Source of the DNA: Peribacillus frigoritolerans
GTDB lineage: Bacteria > Bacillota > Bacilli > Bacillales > DSM-1321
Reading direction: 5' to 3'
Length of the DNA: 64,000 nt
NCBI RefSeq assembly: GCF_040250305.1
Contig: NZ_CP158190.1
Location: 2,884,001 to 2,948,000, forward strand
Under the pieces are notes generated by a model. It was given only the letters and a program-made list of their open reading frames with translations. It did no database searches and was not told the DNA's origin. Numbering within the stretch: position 1 is the stretch's first letter; the number at the start of each line of letters is the position of its first letter. Position numbers and translations under genes: made by a program. Below are positions 1-9,373 of this stretch, one piece after another.

Positions 1-617
1 CCTTTTGCCGTCGTTTGGGCAGCAGCGTACATTGCAGCAGCTACTTTGTTTGCTTCTATTGCACGATATGGGCGTAAAGGGCCTACAAAGACAAATTTAG
101 CAAAATTGCTTAACAGCCCAGAAATCTTTTCACCTGCCCTGAATTCCTCGCGTTCTCCAAGAAGTAAGGAAGGGCGGAATATATGTACAGTATTCAATTC
201 CAGGTGTTGTAGTGTTCCTTCCACATCTCCCTTAACACGACTGTAAAAAAACTTTGATTTGGAATTGGCGCCCATGGCCGTTATGACGAGTAATTTTTCA
301 ACATTGGATGTCTTCGCCATTTTAGCTGCTTCGATTATATAGTCATAATCAACTTTACGAAAAGCTTCCTTCGATTTAGCCTTTTTGATCGTTGTACCCA
401 AACAAATGAAAACATCGGTGACATTGAACAAATAGGCATACTGGGACAAATTATCGAAATCCACAACATGTCCTGTGCACTTGGGCTCCGCGAATTTCAT
501 TTCCCTTCTTGTCAGCAAATGAATTTCACTATATTTATTGCTGTTGCTCATTTCTTTAACCAACTGGGTGCCGACCACACCTGTAGCGCCTAAAATCAAT
601 GCCGTCTTATTAGTCAT
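1..617 (-). CDS. NAD(P)H-binding oxidoreductase, atypical SDR (partial, C-terminus off left edge)
   Basis: The first 205 residues are visible, from an ATG at 617; the 3' end lies outside the window. The N-terminus reads MTNKTALILGATGVVGTQLV, an NAD(P)-binding Rossmann motif (GATGVVG) at about residues 10-16. It continues with FICLGTTIKKAKSKEAF and a conserved HIFRPSLLLGEREEF block. This pattern is typical of the HTATIP2/NmrA-like atypical SDR proteins annotated as 'oxidoreductase' in bacilli. The FYSRVKG segment holds the usual Tyr-x3-Lys pair. The substrate cannot be predicted. It is followed on the same strand, upstream in transcription, by a damaged histidine phosphatase gene. Confidence 0.8.
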   Translation of the reverse strand, partial: MTNKTALILGATGVVGTQLVKEMSNSNKYSEIHLLTRREMKFAEPKCTGHVVDFDNLSQYAYLFNVTDVFICLGTTIKKAKSKEAFRKVDYDYIIEAAKMAKTSNVEKLLVITAMGANSKSKFFYSRVKGDVEGTLQHLELNTVHIFRPSLLLGEREEFRAGEKISGLLSNFAKFVFVGPLRPYRAIEANKVAAAMYAAAQTTAK

Positions 618-658
618 GATATCCCACTTTCCTTCATTAGCTGCTGAATAATATAGGA

Positions 659-1239
659 CTAGGATAAATGATTCACTTGATTGAAATCATCAATTATCCA
701 AGAATCGACTTCAAATCTAATCGTACTCAAACATGCATTGAACAAGCGCATTTCATTTGATACGATTGACTCGTTTGACATCAAGCGTAAAATAAAATGA
801 ATGACTGCACCATGTCCAACAAGGATAACTTTCTTCTCAGGATACTCCTTCTGAATTTCCTGAAGTCCATTCATCAGCCTGCTTCGTAAAGATTCCTGAG
901 TTTCCTGACCAGGATATTCTTTATCAATGAATGCTGACGCCCTTTCAGCTGCTGTCATTCCTTCAGCGACGCCAAAGTTCTTTTCAATGAATTCCATTTT
1001 TTCAATGACCGGGACTTCAATATAATGCGAAATGATATCTGCCGTTTCCCTTGCCCTTTTTAGGGGGCTCGAGATAATCACATCCCAAGTAGCCTCTTTT
1101 GATAAAAATTCACCACATTGCCGTGCCTGTATCCTTCCTAGTTCATTTAAAGGAATATCAGTCTGCCCCTGCAGTTTCCCTAGTGCACCCAATCTGTTTG
1201 ACCATGCCGCACTAAACAGATAGTAGTAATTGTCCTCAA
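659..1239 (-). pseudogene. Histidine phosphatase (phosphoglycerate mutase-like), frameshifted at N-terminus
   Basis: The long open frame (659-1192) encodes GALGKLQGQTDIPLNELG and a later VGHGAVIH motif (second catalytic His), typical of the histidine phosphatase superfamily. It has no RHG motif and no good start. The missing part lies just upstream in another frame: from 1239/1230 it reads TTICLVRHGQTDW, then hits a stop. The frames meet at about 1187-1189, where the expected TGG-NNN-GCA appears as TGG-GT-GCA, consistent with loss of one base. The frame that carries RHG also has ATT where ATG would be expected after a GAGG box. I infer a recently inactivated phosphatase gene, unless the indel is a sequencing error. 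Confidence 0.7.
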
Positions 1240-1257
1240 ACCCTTCTATGTAGATTG

Positions 1258-1608
1258 TTATTTTTTCACTTCTTCAATGATGGAGTGTCCTTCAGTCTGT
1301 TCTAGATCTGACCATTTCCATTTTTCATGCAAGCGTATCCTACCATCTGGCAATAGTTCAGGAGTGGAAAGACAGCTGCCTCCTCTAATTTCACCTTTTT
1401 CATTGATATGATTATACCTGAATTCTAAGGAACCATCCATATTGACAAGCCCTATTAAAGTTCCTTTAACAATCTCTCCACCATGATAACTTGCTGAAAG
1501 AATTGAGCCTTCTTGTGAATAGTGGAAGGAAGTATTTCCTGATACTTCTCCATTTTCAGAATTGACTAAAGCTTTGAAAATCCTACCATCATAATTAAAC
1601 ATCATCAT
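1258..1608 (-). CDS. Small conserved protein (often labelled N-acetylglutamate synthase-like)
   Basis: 116 residues, starting with an ATG at 1608 behind a GGGGGAAT box. The sequence alternates short beta-type segments with conserved GGE, [17 protein letters not shown] and GEIRGGSC blocks and ends [19 protein letters not shown]. Bacillus homologues are commonly auto-annotated as N-acetylglutamate synthase, but the protein lacks a recognisable GNAT acetyl-CoA loop, so I do not accept that function. No membrane or signal segment is seen. It lies just upstream of the broken phosphatase on the same strand. Confidence 0.65.
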   Translation of the reverse strand: MMMFNYDGRIFKALVNSENGEVSGNTSFHYSQEGSILSASYHGGEIVKGTLIGLVNMDGSLEFRYNHINEKGEIRGGSCLSTPELLPDGRIRLHEKWKWSDLEQTEGHSIIEEVKK

Positions 1609-1841
1609 TCCCCCATATGAATTAATAAGGATAATGATACCAAATTTATCAAAAAATGAATATTCAAAAATCTTTCGGGGTTTTAGTTTTGTGTCAATGG
1701 AAATGACAAAAAATACATAATATTCCCCATTGAATTCCCCTATTATGTTGTGGTTAGATTATGGAAGATGTTACTTATGGAATGAACAATTCCTTAGTTG
1801 AAACGTCTAATCAAACTGGAAGATGTTGGTGAGGTGCTCAA

Positions 1842-2363
1842 TTGAAAGAAATACTTCTGATTCTACTATTACAACTTATTTATGTTCCGATTTATACGTT
1901 GCGAACCATTTTCTTAGTAAAAAATATTACCATACTTGCCTCGATACTGGGTATCGCAGAAATGTTAATATACGTTTTTGGATTATCCCTAGTATTTGGC
2001 GGTGACCAAAGCATACTCGCCATGGTTGTATATGCAGTCGGTTTTGGAATCGGAATAATTTTTGGTACGAAAATTGAGCAAAAACTTGCCATCGGTTTTA
2101 TTAATGTAACCGTAAATACTCAAACCAAAAATGAACAGTTGGTAGATACATTGAGGAACAACGGATTTGGTGTGACTCTTTATACGGGCGAGGGCCGGGA
2201 TAGCAACCGTTATCGGATGGAAATTTTGACAAAACGCAATCGGGAACAAGAATTGATAGCAACCGTTGAAAAGTACGAACCTAAGGCTTTCATCATTTCA
2301 TATGAACCACGTTATTTTAAAGGTGGTTTTTTATTGGACCGGTTGAAAAATAAAGCAAGCTGA
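1842..2363 (+). CDS. UPF0316 / DUF2179 membrane protein (YebE-like)
   Basis: 173 residues from a TTG at 1842 behind GGTGAGGTG. The first half has three hydrophobic segments (about residues 3-22, 31-52 and 58-78). A cytosolic C-terminal DUF2179 domain follows, beginning around FINVTVNTQTKNEQLVDTLR and containing GVTLYTGEGRDS and a final EPRYFKGGFLL block. This two-part architecture is that of the UPF0316 family (B. subtilis YebE). The family has no assigned biochemical role. It converges on the HNH gene and shares the terminator at 2368-2407. Confidence 0.88.
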   Translation: MKEILLILLLQLIYVPIYTLRTIFLVKNITILASILGIAEMLIYVFGLSLVFGGDQSILAMVVYAVGFGIGIIFGTKIEQKLAIGFINVTVNTQTKNEQLVDTLRNNGFGVTLYTGEGRDSNRYRMEILTKRNREQELIATVEKYEPKAFIISYEPRYFKGGFLLDRLKNKAS

Positions 2364-2367
2364 ATGT

Positions 2368-2407
2368 AATGCAAAAGCCCATCTTTTTAAGATGGGCTTT
2401 TGCATTA
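2368..2407. terminator. Bidirectional intrinsic terminator
   Basis: Near-perfect inverted repeat: AATGCAAAAGCCCATCTT pairs with AAGATGGGCTTTTGCATT across a TTT-type loop, with A/T runs on both sides. It sits between the convergent UPF0316 gene (+) and HNH gene (-) and can end both transcripts. Confidence 0.85.
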
Positions 2408-2683
2408 TTTCGTTTTTGATTTTCTAATCTTCACTGCCCTCGTTACCGGCTGTTTTTTGATCCACTTTAAGTATTTTTTTAATGCTTCATCATCTTTTAA
2501 CAAAAGCACGGTATATAGTCGGATGGCCAGCTCTCGGTTTGAATACAGTGCGTGAATCTGTTTGTGACAAGATTTACAGAGATAGGCAATGGGTAAATGG
2601 CTGCCACCTAATTCTCTAGGTGTTAAATGATGGATGGTCAGTTCTATCTCACCCCTGTCACAAAGCTCACAAGTACCTTTCAT
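2405..2683 (-). CDS. HNH endonuclease
   Basis: 92 residues. The HNH core is visible: CELCD (Zn ligands, about residues 5-9), IHHLTPRELGG (HH plus the usual acidic/Gly loop, about 17-27), and CKSCHKQIHALYSN (second Cys pair and final His, about 36-49). A basic helical tail rich in Lys/Arg follows. Small stand-alone HNH proteins of this form (B. subtilis YisB type) are metal-dependent DNA-nicking or repair nucleases of unknown target. It follows the acidic protein gene by 15 bp and may be co-transcribed with it. Confidence 0.85.
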   Translation of the reverse strand: MKGTCELCDRGEIELTIHHLTPRELGGSHLPIAYLCKSCHKQIHALYSNRELAIRLYTVLLLKDDEALKKYLKWIKKQPVTRAVKIRKSKTK

Positions 2684-2698
2684 CTCATTAATCGACCG

Positions 2699-3103
2699 TT
2701 AAGGCTTAACGGATTTTCCTTCTTCAACAATATGAAACATCAAATGGGCAAGATGATGGATTGGTCCATACTCTTCATTGGCATCATCTTCTTCATCTTC
2801 CACTTCCACTTCATCCATGCCTTGTAAATAAAGTGCCATGAACTCATAAAAATCATTTTTAGTAAAAGAGTAACAATCACTTGGATCCTGATTATCTTCT
2901 TCATACTGTAAAACTAGATGAGATAAATCACCCTCATCATCTTCAGCATCAAAAAATACAAAATATCCGATATTTGTATCCAGTTCAAATAGTCTGCGAA
3001 AACCGCGTGATGTTGCTTTTTCAAACTCAGCCGCCGTCAATTTTTGCACTTGCATGCTGTCTACATTATCTTCTTGATGAAAGCCCACGATAAATGTGTT
3101 CAT
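2699..3103 (-). CDS. Acidic cytosolic protein of unknown function
   Basis: 134 residues. I chose the ATG at 3103 (MNTFIVGFHQED), 7 bp after AGGAGG, over the in-frame TTG six bases upstream. The protein is strongly acidic, with a DEVEVEDEEDDANEE stretch at about residues 97-111 and a second acidic patch (DAEDDEGD) at about 52-59. It ends PIHHLAHLMFHIVEEGK, which is His-rich. No catalytic motif is recognised. It precedes the HNH gene by 15 bp on the same strand. Confidence 0.7.
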   Translation of the reverse strand: MNTFIVGFHQEDNVDSMQVQKLTAAEFEKATSRGFRRLFELDTNIGYFVFFDAEDDEGDLSHLVLQYEEDNQDPSDCYSFTKNDFYEFMALYLQGMDEVEVEDEEDDANEEYGPIHHLAHLMFHIVEEGKSVKP

Positions 3104-3166
3104 AATCAAACCTCCTGTTGAATATGGATAACCATTAGTATCCCCATTTAACCGAATTTATTCCAT

Positions 3167-3922
3167 TTAGAGGTTTGTTTCCAAGACGACCGGGCAATGA
3201 TCGCTGCCCATGACATCACAGTGAATATTAGCCTTTTTTAAATATTCCGCCAGACGTTTTGAAACAATGAAATAATCGATTCTCCATCCTATATTCCGCT
3301 CCCTAACTTTTGCCATATATGACCACCAAGAGTAAGCACCTTCCTGGTCTGGATAAAAATGGCGAAATGTATCGATAAACCCTGCATCAAGTAATTCAGT
3401 CATCTTTCCACGCTCTTCATTAGTGAAACCGGAATTCCCAATATTGGATTTTGGGTTTTTCAAGTCGATTTCCTGATGTGCAACATTGAGGTCCCCACAA
3501 AAGATAACCGGCTTCACCAAGTCCAGTTCACTAAGATAATCTATCATCCCATCTTCCCATTCAAGACGATAATCAAGCCTTGATAAATCCCTTTTTGCAT
3601 TGGGGGTATAAACGTTCACCATATAGAATTTTTCGAATTCCAGTGTTATGATCCTGCCCTCCGGCTCCTCGTCCAGCTCCCCTACACCATATTTCACTGA
3701 AAGCGGTTTTTCCTTCGTGAAAATGGCTGTACCTGAATATCCTTTTTTCAGTGCATAATTCCAATATTGATGGTACCCTTCCAATTCAAGTGTAATCTGC
3801 CCTTCTTGAAGCTTAGTTTCTTGAAGGCAAAAAATATCTGCATCCACATCTTTAAAGTAATCTAAAAATCCTTTTTTAACACAAGCTCTAATTCCATTCA
3901 CATTCCAGGAAACCAATTTCAT
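3167..3922 (-). CDS. exoA: Exodeoxyribonuclease III / AP endonuclease
   Basis: 251 residues, matching B. subtilis ExoA length. All ExoIII/APE1 signatures are present: WNVNGIRA (Asn at residue 7-9), LQETK (metal-binding Glu35), GYSGTAIF, NVYTPNAK (catalytic Tyr region), CGDLNVAH (Asp/Asn pair), WRIDYF and the C-terminal SDHCPV (Asp-His). The enzyme incises abasic sites and removes blocked 3' ends in base-excision repair. Start ATG at 3922 follows AAGGAG. It is monocistronic in appearance, between the acidic protein gene and cls. Confidence 0.96.
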   Translation of the reverse strand: MKLVSWNVNGIRACVKKGFLDYFKDVDADIFCLQETKLQEGQITLELEGYHQYWNYALKKGYSGTAIFTKEKPLSVKYGVGELDEEPEGRIITLEFEKFYMVNVYTPNAKRDLSRLDYRLEWEDGMIDYLSELDLVKPVIFCGDLNVAHQEIDLKNPKSNIGNSGFTNEERGKMTELLDAGFIDTFRHFYPDQEGAYSWWSYMAKVRERNIGWRIDYFIVSKRLAEYLKKANIHCDVMGSDHCPVVLETNL

Positions 3923-3997
3923 ATTCTCTTAAATTCTCCTTATGGCCAATTAATTTCTTTACATTTCAACTATACTATTTATCTGCTGTTTTTCCCA

Positions 3998-5503
3998 TTA
4001 GAGTACATTTGAAAACAATCTGGCAAATGATTCTTTTGAACGTTCCAGCAAACCCCGATTGTTATATCTAATAGGATCTAGTTTGTCACTATCCATCATA
4101 TCCTCTTTGTAGTGAGTGATGAGATCTTCGATGGAACGGCTGCCCATTAGAAAGACATTCACTTCAAAATTCAGGTGAAAGCTCCTCATATCCATGTTTG
4201 CCGTCCCTATGGAAGCCATATCACCATCTACGATAATAAGTTTCTGATGTAGAAAACCTTTTTTATACGTGTATACCTCTACACCGAATTGAAGCAGCTC
4301 CCCGAAATAGGAGCGACTGCCGTATTGGGTTAAAAACCCATCATTTACTGCCGGAACCATAAGCCTAACTTGTATCCCCTTAATTGCGGCATGTTTAATT
4401 GCTGCTTTAATCGCTTGATTTGGTACGAAGTATGGACTTGCAATCCAGATTGATTTTGTGGCGCTTGTAATAAGTGAATAGTAAAAATCACTCATGATTC
4501 CCTGTTGTGTATCAGGTCCGCTTGCCACCACCTGGACAGCTCCATCCCCTTGTTCCACTATATTGTTGAATTCTGGACGCTCTTCTAATACATCTTCCCC
4601 ACTGACATATTCCCAATCCAAAAGGAAAACAGTATGAAGCATATATACCGCTTCACCTTTAAGGACCATATGTGTATCTCTCCAAAATCCGATCGTTTTA
4701 TTTCGCCCTAAGTATTCCTCTCCTACGTTTAAACCTCCTACAAAGCCAACTTCCCCATCAATGATGATTATTTTCCGGTGATTCCTAAAATTAAACTTTT
4801 GATTAAAAAAACCATGTTTCAATGGTGAAAATGGATAAGCCTTTATCCCTGCATTTTTCATCCGTTTAACTTCATTATTTGAAAGGCTTAAACTACCGGC
4901 AGCATCAAAAATGAATAAAACTTCAACACCATTTTTCGCTTTTTCAATAAGGATATCTATAATTTCAGTACCAAGCCTGTCGGAACGAAAAATATAATAT
5001 TCTATATGAATGAACTTTTCAGCTTTTTTTAACTGTTTAATGATTTCGGTAAACGTTTCGTTACCATTTTTCAACACTTCCGTTTGCGATGATGTACTAA
5101 TGGTGGTCTCAGATGCATTTTTGGCAAAAGCTGCGAATGATTGCTGATGATCATTCAAGAACGATAAATCTGGAGATGATACATGTGTAACAAGACTCTT
5201 CCATTCTTCGCGATCTTTTTTCCTTTTACTTTGAAATAAATACCCCTTTAAATAGAGCTGACCTGAGAATAGATAAAACACATATCCAAATACCGGAAAA
5301 AACAAAAGCACATACATCCATAAAAGTGTCTCGTGGGCAAATCTATTTTCGAGCATGAGTGAAAATAGGGTAATAAACATGACCAAAATATATAATCCAA
5401 TAAAAAATAGCTTCACGTCGAAGCTAACATGAGTGAACAGGATCATATAAACTGAAGCAATTAAAATAAATAAAAATACAATTTCCATCCTTCTTCTTTT
5501 CAT
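3998..5503 (-). CDS. cls: Cardiolipin synthase (two HKD motifs)
   Basis: 501 residues. Hydrophobic segments span about residues 8-25, 32-50 and 59-80. Two phospholipase D repeats follow: HRK..D with His242, Lys244, Asp249, and HQK..D with His419, Lys421, Asp426. This is the ClsA/YwnE-type membrane enzyme that condenses two phosphatidylglycerol molecules to cardiolipin and glycerol at the cytoplasmic membrane. Start ATG at 5503 follows AGGAG. It lies downstream of the glycogen operon, where glgP sits in B. subtilis. Confidence 0.95.
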   Translation of the reverse strand: MKRRRMEIVFLFILIASVYMILFTHVSFDVKLFFIGLYILVMFITLFSLMLENRFAHETLLWMYVLLFFPVFGYVFYLFSGQLYLKGYLFQSKRKKDREEWKSLVTHVSSPDLSFLNDHQQSFAAFAKNASETTISTSSQTEVLKNGNETFTEIIKQLKKAEKFIHIEYYIFRSDRLGTEIIDILIEKAKNGVEVLFIFDAAGSLSLSNNEVKRMKNAGIKAYPFSPLKHGFFNQKFNFRNHRKIIIIDGEVGFVGGLNVGEEYLGRNKTIGFWRDTHMVLKGEAVYMLHTVFLLDWEYVSGEDVLEERPEFNNIVEQGDGAVQVVASGPDTQQGIMSDFYYSLITSATKSIWIASPYFVPNQAIKAAIKHAAIKGIQVRLMVPAVNDGFLTQYGSRSYFGELLQFGVEVYTYKKGFLHQKLIIVDGDMASIGTANMDMRSFHLNFEVNVFLMGSRSIEDLITHYKEDMMDSDKLDPIRYNNRGLLERSKESFARLFSNVL

Positions 5504-5572
5504 CTTTTCATTCTCCTACACAGCAATATTTTATATATAAATTACATATACCCATATTTGATGGTAAAAGAA

Positions 5573-5611
5573 ACAAAACACTTACGAAAACAATGTTCGC
5601 AAGTGCTTTGT
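5573..5611 (-). terminator. Intrinsic terminator after glgA
   Basis: 15-bp arms (ACAAAACACTTACGA with TCGCAAGTGCTTTGT, two G-U pairs) around a 9-base loop. It lies 18 bp past the glgA stop and is followed on the minus strand by TTTCTTTT. It closes the glgBCDA operon before cls. Confidence 0.8.
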
Positions 5612-5629
5612 GTATTACCTATCCAATTA

Positions 5630-7066
5630 TCACTTCATGACAGGAATCAAACTTTCATACAGCTCCATATACTTTAATGAGGATGATTTCCAACTGAAGT
5701 CTAACTTCATTGCATTTTCGGCCATTTTCCTCCATCTTTTCGGCTGGAATTTGTACAGACCAACAGATTGCTCAATTGTATGGAGCATATCGTGTGCATT
5801 ATAATTCGTAAAACTGAAGCCATTGCCTTCACCAGTAAATTGGTTATACGGGATGACCGTATCACGAAGTCCGCCAGTTTCCCTCACTAAAGGCAGTGTA
5901 CCATAACGCAGTGCCAAGAGTTGGCCGATACCACATGGTTCGAATTGTGACGGCATCAGGAATAAATCAGAACCTGCATAAATCCTTCTTGCCAACCCCT
6001 CATCAAAATATGTATGGACTGAAACCTGATTTGGATATTGGTCAGCTAAATGACGAAATGCTGATTCATATTGCTCTTCACCCGTACCTAAAAGAATGAA
6101 TTGAACTCCTTGGTTCATCATTTCATGAAAAACATGAAGAATAAGATCTATTCCTTTTTGATCAACAAGCCTCGTTACCATTGATAAAACCGGTACGTCA
6201 TCATTGACAGGAAGACCCAGCGATTCCTGTAGCTGACGTTTATTCTCCATCTTACCCTCATAAGAATCGAATGGAACAGCAAGATGTTCATCTGCTGCAG
6301 GATTATATTCCTCATAATCGATTCCGTTGATAATTCCTTTAAGCTCACCTTTTCTCTTACGTAAAAATCCATCCAGATTTTCCCCGAAATAAGGAATCTG
6401 AATTTCTTCCGCATAACTTGGGCTTACAGTTGTGACTATGTTAGAAAAAGCTAGGCCGGCTTTCAAATAACTTACATTCCCATGAAATTCAAGACCATCG
6501 ATATTAAAATATAACTCACTCAAATCGAGTAATTCAGCTAATACAGCTTTAGGATAAACTCCTTGATAGCGTAAATTATGTATCGTAAATATCGTTTTAA
6601 TATCCTGATAGAACGGATGGTTATGATAATGGGCTTTCATCAAAACGCTGACAAGGCCCGTTTGCCAATCATGACAGTGTATAACATCCGGTTTTTCTTC
6701 TAAATAGGGTAAAGCCTCTAAAATTGCACGGGAAAAGAAGGCGAACCTTTCGCCATCATCGAAGAAACCATAACTACCATGCCTTTTGAAATAATATTCA
6801 TTATCCAGAAAATAATATGTAATTCCGTTAGCAACAAGTTTTTCGATGCCGCAAAATTGCTGGCGCCAACCAACAGGAACTTCAATACTCGTCATATGTT
6901 CCAATTCCTGTTTGAATCGGTTAGGAAGATCCCCGTATTTAGGAAGGATGACACTTACATGGACTCCCTGTTTTTTCAGCGCTTTCGGGAGCGCGCCTAT
7001 AACGTCTCCGAGCCCTCCCGTTTTTATAAAAGGGGCGCATTCTGAAGCAGCAAATACAATATTCAT
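5630..7066 (-). CDS. glgA: Glycogen synthase (ADP-glucose, GT5)
   Basis: 478 residues, normal for bacterial GlgA. The N-terminal domain has the ADP-glucose-binding KTGGLGDV motif (about residues 16-23) and CHDWQTGLV. The C-terminal GT-B domain has SMVTRLVDQKGIDL and PSQFEPCGIGQL with the conserved Glu, then RETGGLRDTV. It transfers glucose from ADP-glucose to the non-reducing end of alpha-1,4-glucan. RBS GGAGGTG precedes ATG 7066. It is the last gene of glgB-C-D-A and is separated from glgD by 16 bp. Confidence 0.97.
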   Translation of the reverse strand: MNIVFAASECAPFIKTGGLGDVIGALPKALKKQGVHVSVILPKYGDLPNRFKQELEHMTSIEVPVGWRQQFCGIEKLVANGITYYFLDNEYYFKRHGSYGFFDDGERFAFFSRAILEALPYLEEKPDVIHCHDWQTGLVSVLMKAHYHNHPFYQDIKTIFTIHNLRYQGVYPKAVLAELLDLSELYFNIDGLEFHGNVSYLKAGLAFSNIVTTVSPSYAEEIQIPYFGENLDGFLRKRKGELKGIINGIDYEEYNPAADEHLAVPFDSYEGKMENKRQLQESLGLPVNDDVPVLSMVTRLVDQKGIDLILHVFHEMMNQGVQFILLGTGEEQYESAFRHLADQYPNQVSVHTYFDEGLARRIYAGSDLFLMPSQFEPCGIGQLLALRYGTLPLVRETGGLRDTVIPYNQFTGEGNGFSFTNYNAHDMLHTIEQSVGLYKFQPKRWRKMAENAMKLDFSWKSSSLKYMELYESLIPVMK

Positions 7067-7082
7067 TGCCGCACCTCCTCTA

Positions 7083-8189
7083 TTAAATTACTTCCGCTTT
7101 TTTTATTACAGTAGGCTGTTTTAAACCAATAACTGATTTTTCACTAGTAATTCTCACTTCTTTATCAGTTATGATATTTTCAACGATGGCTCCTTCTTCA
7201 ATCACGCCTTTTTGCATGATGATGCTGTTTCTTATTATCGCTCCCTTTTTCACCTTTACCCCACGGAAGAGTATACTGTTTTCCACAGTCCCTTCAATAT
7301 CACAACCGTTGGCTATCAATGAATTGGTAACCTTCGAAGAACTTGAATATTTGGTCGGTGCCTCATGTTTGATTTTCGTATAAACATCCCAAGTATCCCC
7401 GAAGAAAGAACGGATTACCGAAGGGTTCAGGAAATTCATATTACTGGAATGAAAGCTTTCAATGGAATGAATGAATGGCATATCTCCAGTAAAATTGTAG
7501 CCTTTAACGGTAAAACGATGAAGATTGGCTTTCACGGCGTCTTTCAAAAAGTCATATTCCCCACTCGCAACACAGCTTTTGATCAAATTCACCAATAGCG
7601 TTTTACTTATGATGAAAGTTTCCAGACAAACATGGTCACCAGGTCTAGGGATCGTATAAAAGCTAATGTCAGTAATGTCTTCATCCGAATCTACCGAGCA
7701 GGTGTGATAGATTGGTTTTTCAATCAATTCCCCTACATAATCCTTATATACGACCGTGATATCCGCTTTATGTTTTTTGTGATAATCAAGCACTTCATTA
7801 AAATCCAATTTGCATACATGGCTGCCAGGGGAAATGATGACAGTATCTGCCTCTGCACGTTCGAAAAAGCTGAGGTGATCATAAAATTGCTTCATATCGC
7901 CTGTTACCGTTTCATCCGGGTGGATAGGGGGCAAGATGTATAAGCCTCCTGAACGCCGATCCAAGTTCCATTCTTTACCTGAGCCAAGATGATCCATAAC
8001 TGAAAGATACTTTTCTTTTGGAAAAACGGCTACTTTTGATACATCTGCATTAATGAGATTCGACATCGTAAAGTCAATCAAACGGTAGCGTCCACCAAAT
8101 GGCACGGATGCTACATTACGGTGAGCAGTCAGATCTTTTAAATGTTGTCTTTCATTGATTAAGTTAATAATACCCAACACATTTTCCAT
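7083..8189 (-). CDS. glgD: Glucose-1-phosphate adenylyltransferase, GlgD subunit
   Basis: 368 residues. It has the nucleotidyltransferase fold with PFGGRYRLIDFTMSN and a C-terminal left-handed beta-helix of hexapeptide repeats (IEGTVENSILF, KKGAIIRNSIIM, IEEGAIVENII). The N-terminal GG-x-G-x-R-L glycine loop of the catalytic GlgC is replaced by INLINERQHLKDL, as is typical of GlgD. In Bacillus and Geobacillus GlgD is a regulatory partner that raises GlgC activity. It lies between glgC and glgA in the operon with 17-bp spacings. Confidence 0.95.
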   Translation of the reverse strand: MENVLGIINLINERQHLKDLTAHRNVASVPFGGRYRLIDFTMSNLINADVSKVAVFPKEKYLSVMDHLGSGKEWNLDRRSGGLYILPPIHPDETVTGDMKQFYDHLSFFERAEADTVIISPGSHVCKLDFNEVLDYHKKHKADITVVYKDYVGELIEKPIYHTCSVDSDEDITDISFYTIPRPGDHVCLETFIISKTLLVNLIKSCVASGEYDFLKDAVKANLHRFTVKGYNFTGDMPFIHSIESFHSSNMNFLNPSVIRSFFGDTWDVYTKIKHEAPTKYSSSSKVTNSLIANGCDIEGTVENSILFRGVKVKKGAIIRNSIIMQKGVIEEGAIVENIITDKEVRITSEKSVIGLKQPTVIKKAEVI

Positions 8190-8206
8190 AGCATCTTCCC
8201 CTTTTT

Positions 8207-9373
8207 CTAGTTAAGAGTGATCTTTTTTTTGTTTGGATTGATAATGGTCTGATTTTCACCAATTAAGGTTATATCGGATGTAACCGCTGAATTGCCAACT
8301 ATGGCACCATCTTCAAGTACACAATTGCTGGCTATGATGCTTCTTTCTATATGAACGTTTTCACCAATCGTAACATTAGGCATGATGACTGAATCTTTTA
8401 TGGTTGACCCGTAGCCTACCTGTACATTATAGGATAAAACCGAATGTTCAATGTTCCCATGAATCATGCACCCTTCATTGATAAGCGACTGACTGACCTT
8501 GGCATCCGGTGATATATATTGCGGCGGGTGATTTGCATTGCGGGCAAAAATTTTCCATTGCTGATCATCCAACTGGAAATTTGGCGTATCCTCCAATAAG
8601 TCCATATGGGCCTGCCAAAGGCTTTCGACCGTTCCAACATCTTTCCAATAATCATTAAAACGATAGGCAAATAGCTTTTTTCGGTCTTCAAGCATCTTTG
8701 GAATGATGTTGCTGCCGAAATCATTGGATGAATTTTCATCTTTTTCATCATTTATTAAATACCTTCTTAAGGTTTTCCAATTGAAAAGGTAAACTCCCAT
8801 GGAAGCAAGATTACTCTTTGGATACTTTGGTTTTTCATCGAATTGAGTGACTTTATCATCATCATTGGTATTCATGATTCCGAAACGACTTGCTTCCTGC
8901 CATGGCACTTGAATGACAGCTATGGTAGCCTCGGCATTTTTTTCGATGTGATAATCCAGCATCTTACTGTAATCCATCTTGTAAATATGGTCACCAGAGA
9001 GAATCAATACATGTTCCGGATCATAGTTATCAATGTATTGGATATTTTGATAAACAGCATTTGCCGTCCCTTTATACCATTCACCGCCTTCTTTACCTTG
9101 ATAAGGAGGAAGTACGGAAACTCCGCCAACATCAAGATCAAGGTCCCAAGCTTTGCCATTACCAACATAATCATTTAGAATCAATGGCTGGTATTGGGTC
9201 AGTACCCCAACCGTATCAATACCAGAATGAGTGCAGTTACTTAATGGAAAATCGATGATTCTATATTTACCGCCAAAGGGAACAGCTGGTTTTGCCAAAC
9301 CGATTGTCAATTCACCTAACCTTGAACCCTGGCCTCCTGCCAATAACATTGCTATCCATTTTTTTGCTCCCAT
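8207..9373 (-). CDS. glgC: Glucose-1-phosphate adenylyltransferase, catalytic subunit
   Basis: 388 residues. The substrate loop [14 protein letters not shown] (about residues 10-23), [26 protein letters not shown] (metal Asp) and EKP motifs are intact, followed by hexapeptide beta-helix repeats. It makes ADP-glucose from glucose-1-phosphate and ATP, the committed step of glycogen synthesis. Its ATG overlaps the glgB stop (TAATG), which indicates translational coupling. Together with glgD it forms the hetero-oligomeric enzyme. Confidence 0.97.
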   Translation of the reverse strand: MGAKKWIAMLLAGGQGSRLGELTIGLAKPAVPFGGKYRIIDFPLSNCTHSGIDTVGVLTQYQPLILNDYVGNGKAWDLDLDVGGVSVLPPYQGKEGGEWYKGTANAVYQNIQYIDNYDPEHVLILSGDHIYKMDYSKMLDYHIEKNAEATIAVIQVPWQEASRFGIMNTNDDDKVTQFDEKPKYPKSNLASMGVYLFNWKTLRRYLINDEKDENSSNDFGSNIIPKMLEDRKKLFAYRFNDYWKDVGTVESLWQAHMDLLEDTPNFQLDDQQWKIFARNANHPPQYISPDAKVSQSLINEGCMIHGNIEHSVLSYNVQVGYGSTIKDSVIMPNVTIGENVHIERSIIASNCVLEDGAIVGNSAVTSDITLIGENQTIINPNKKKITLN

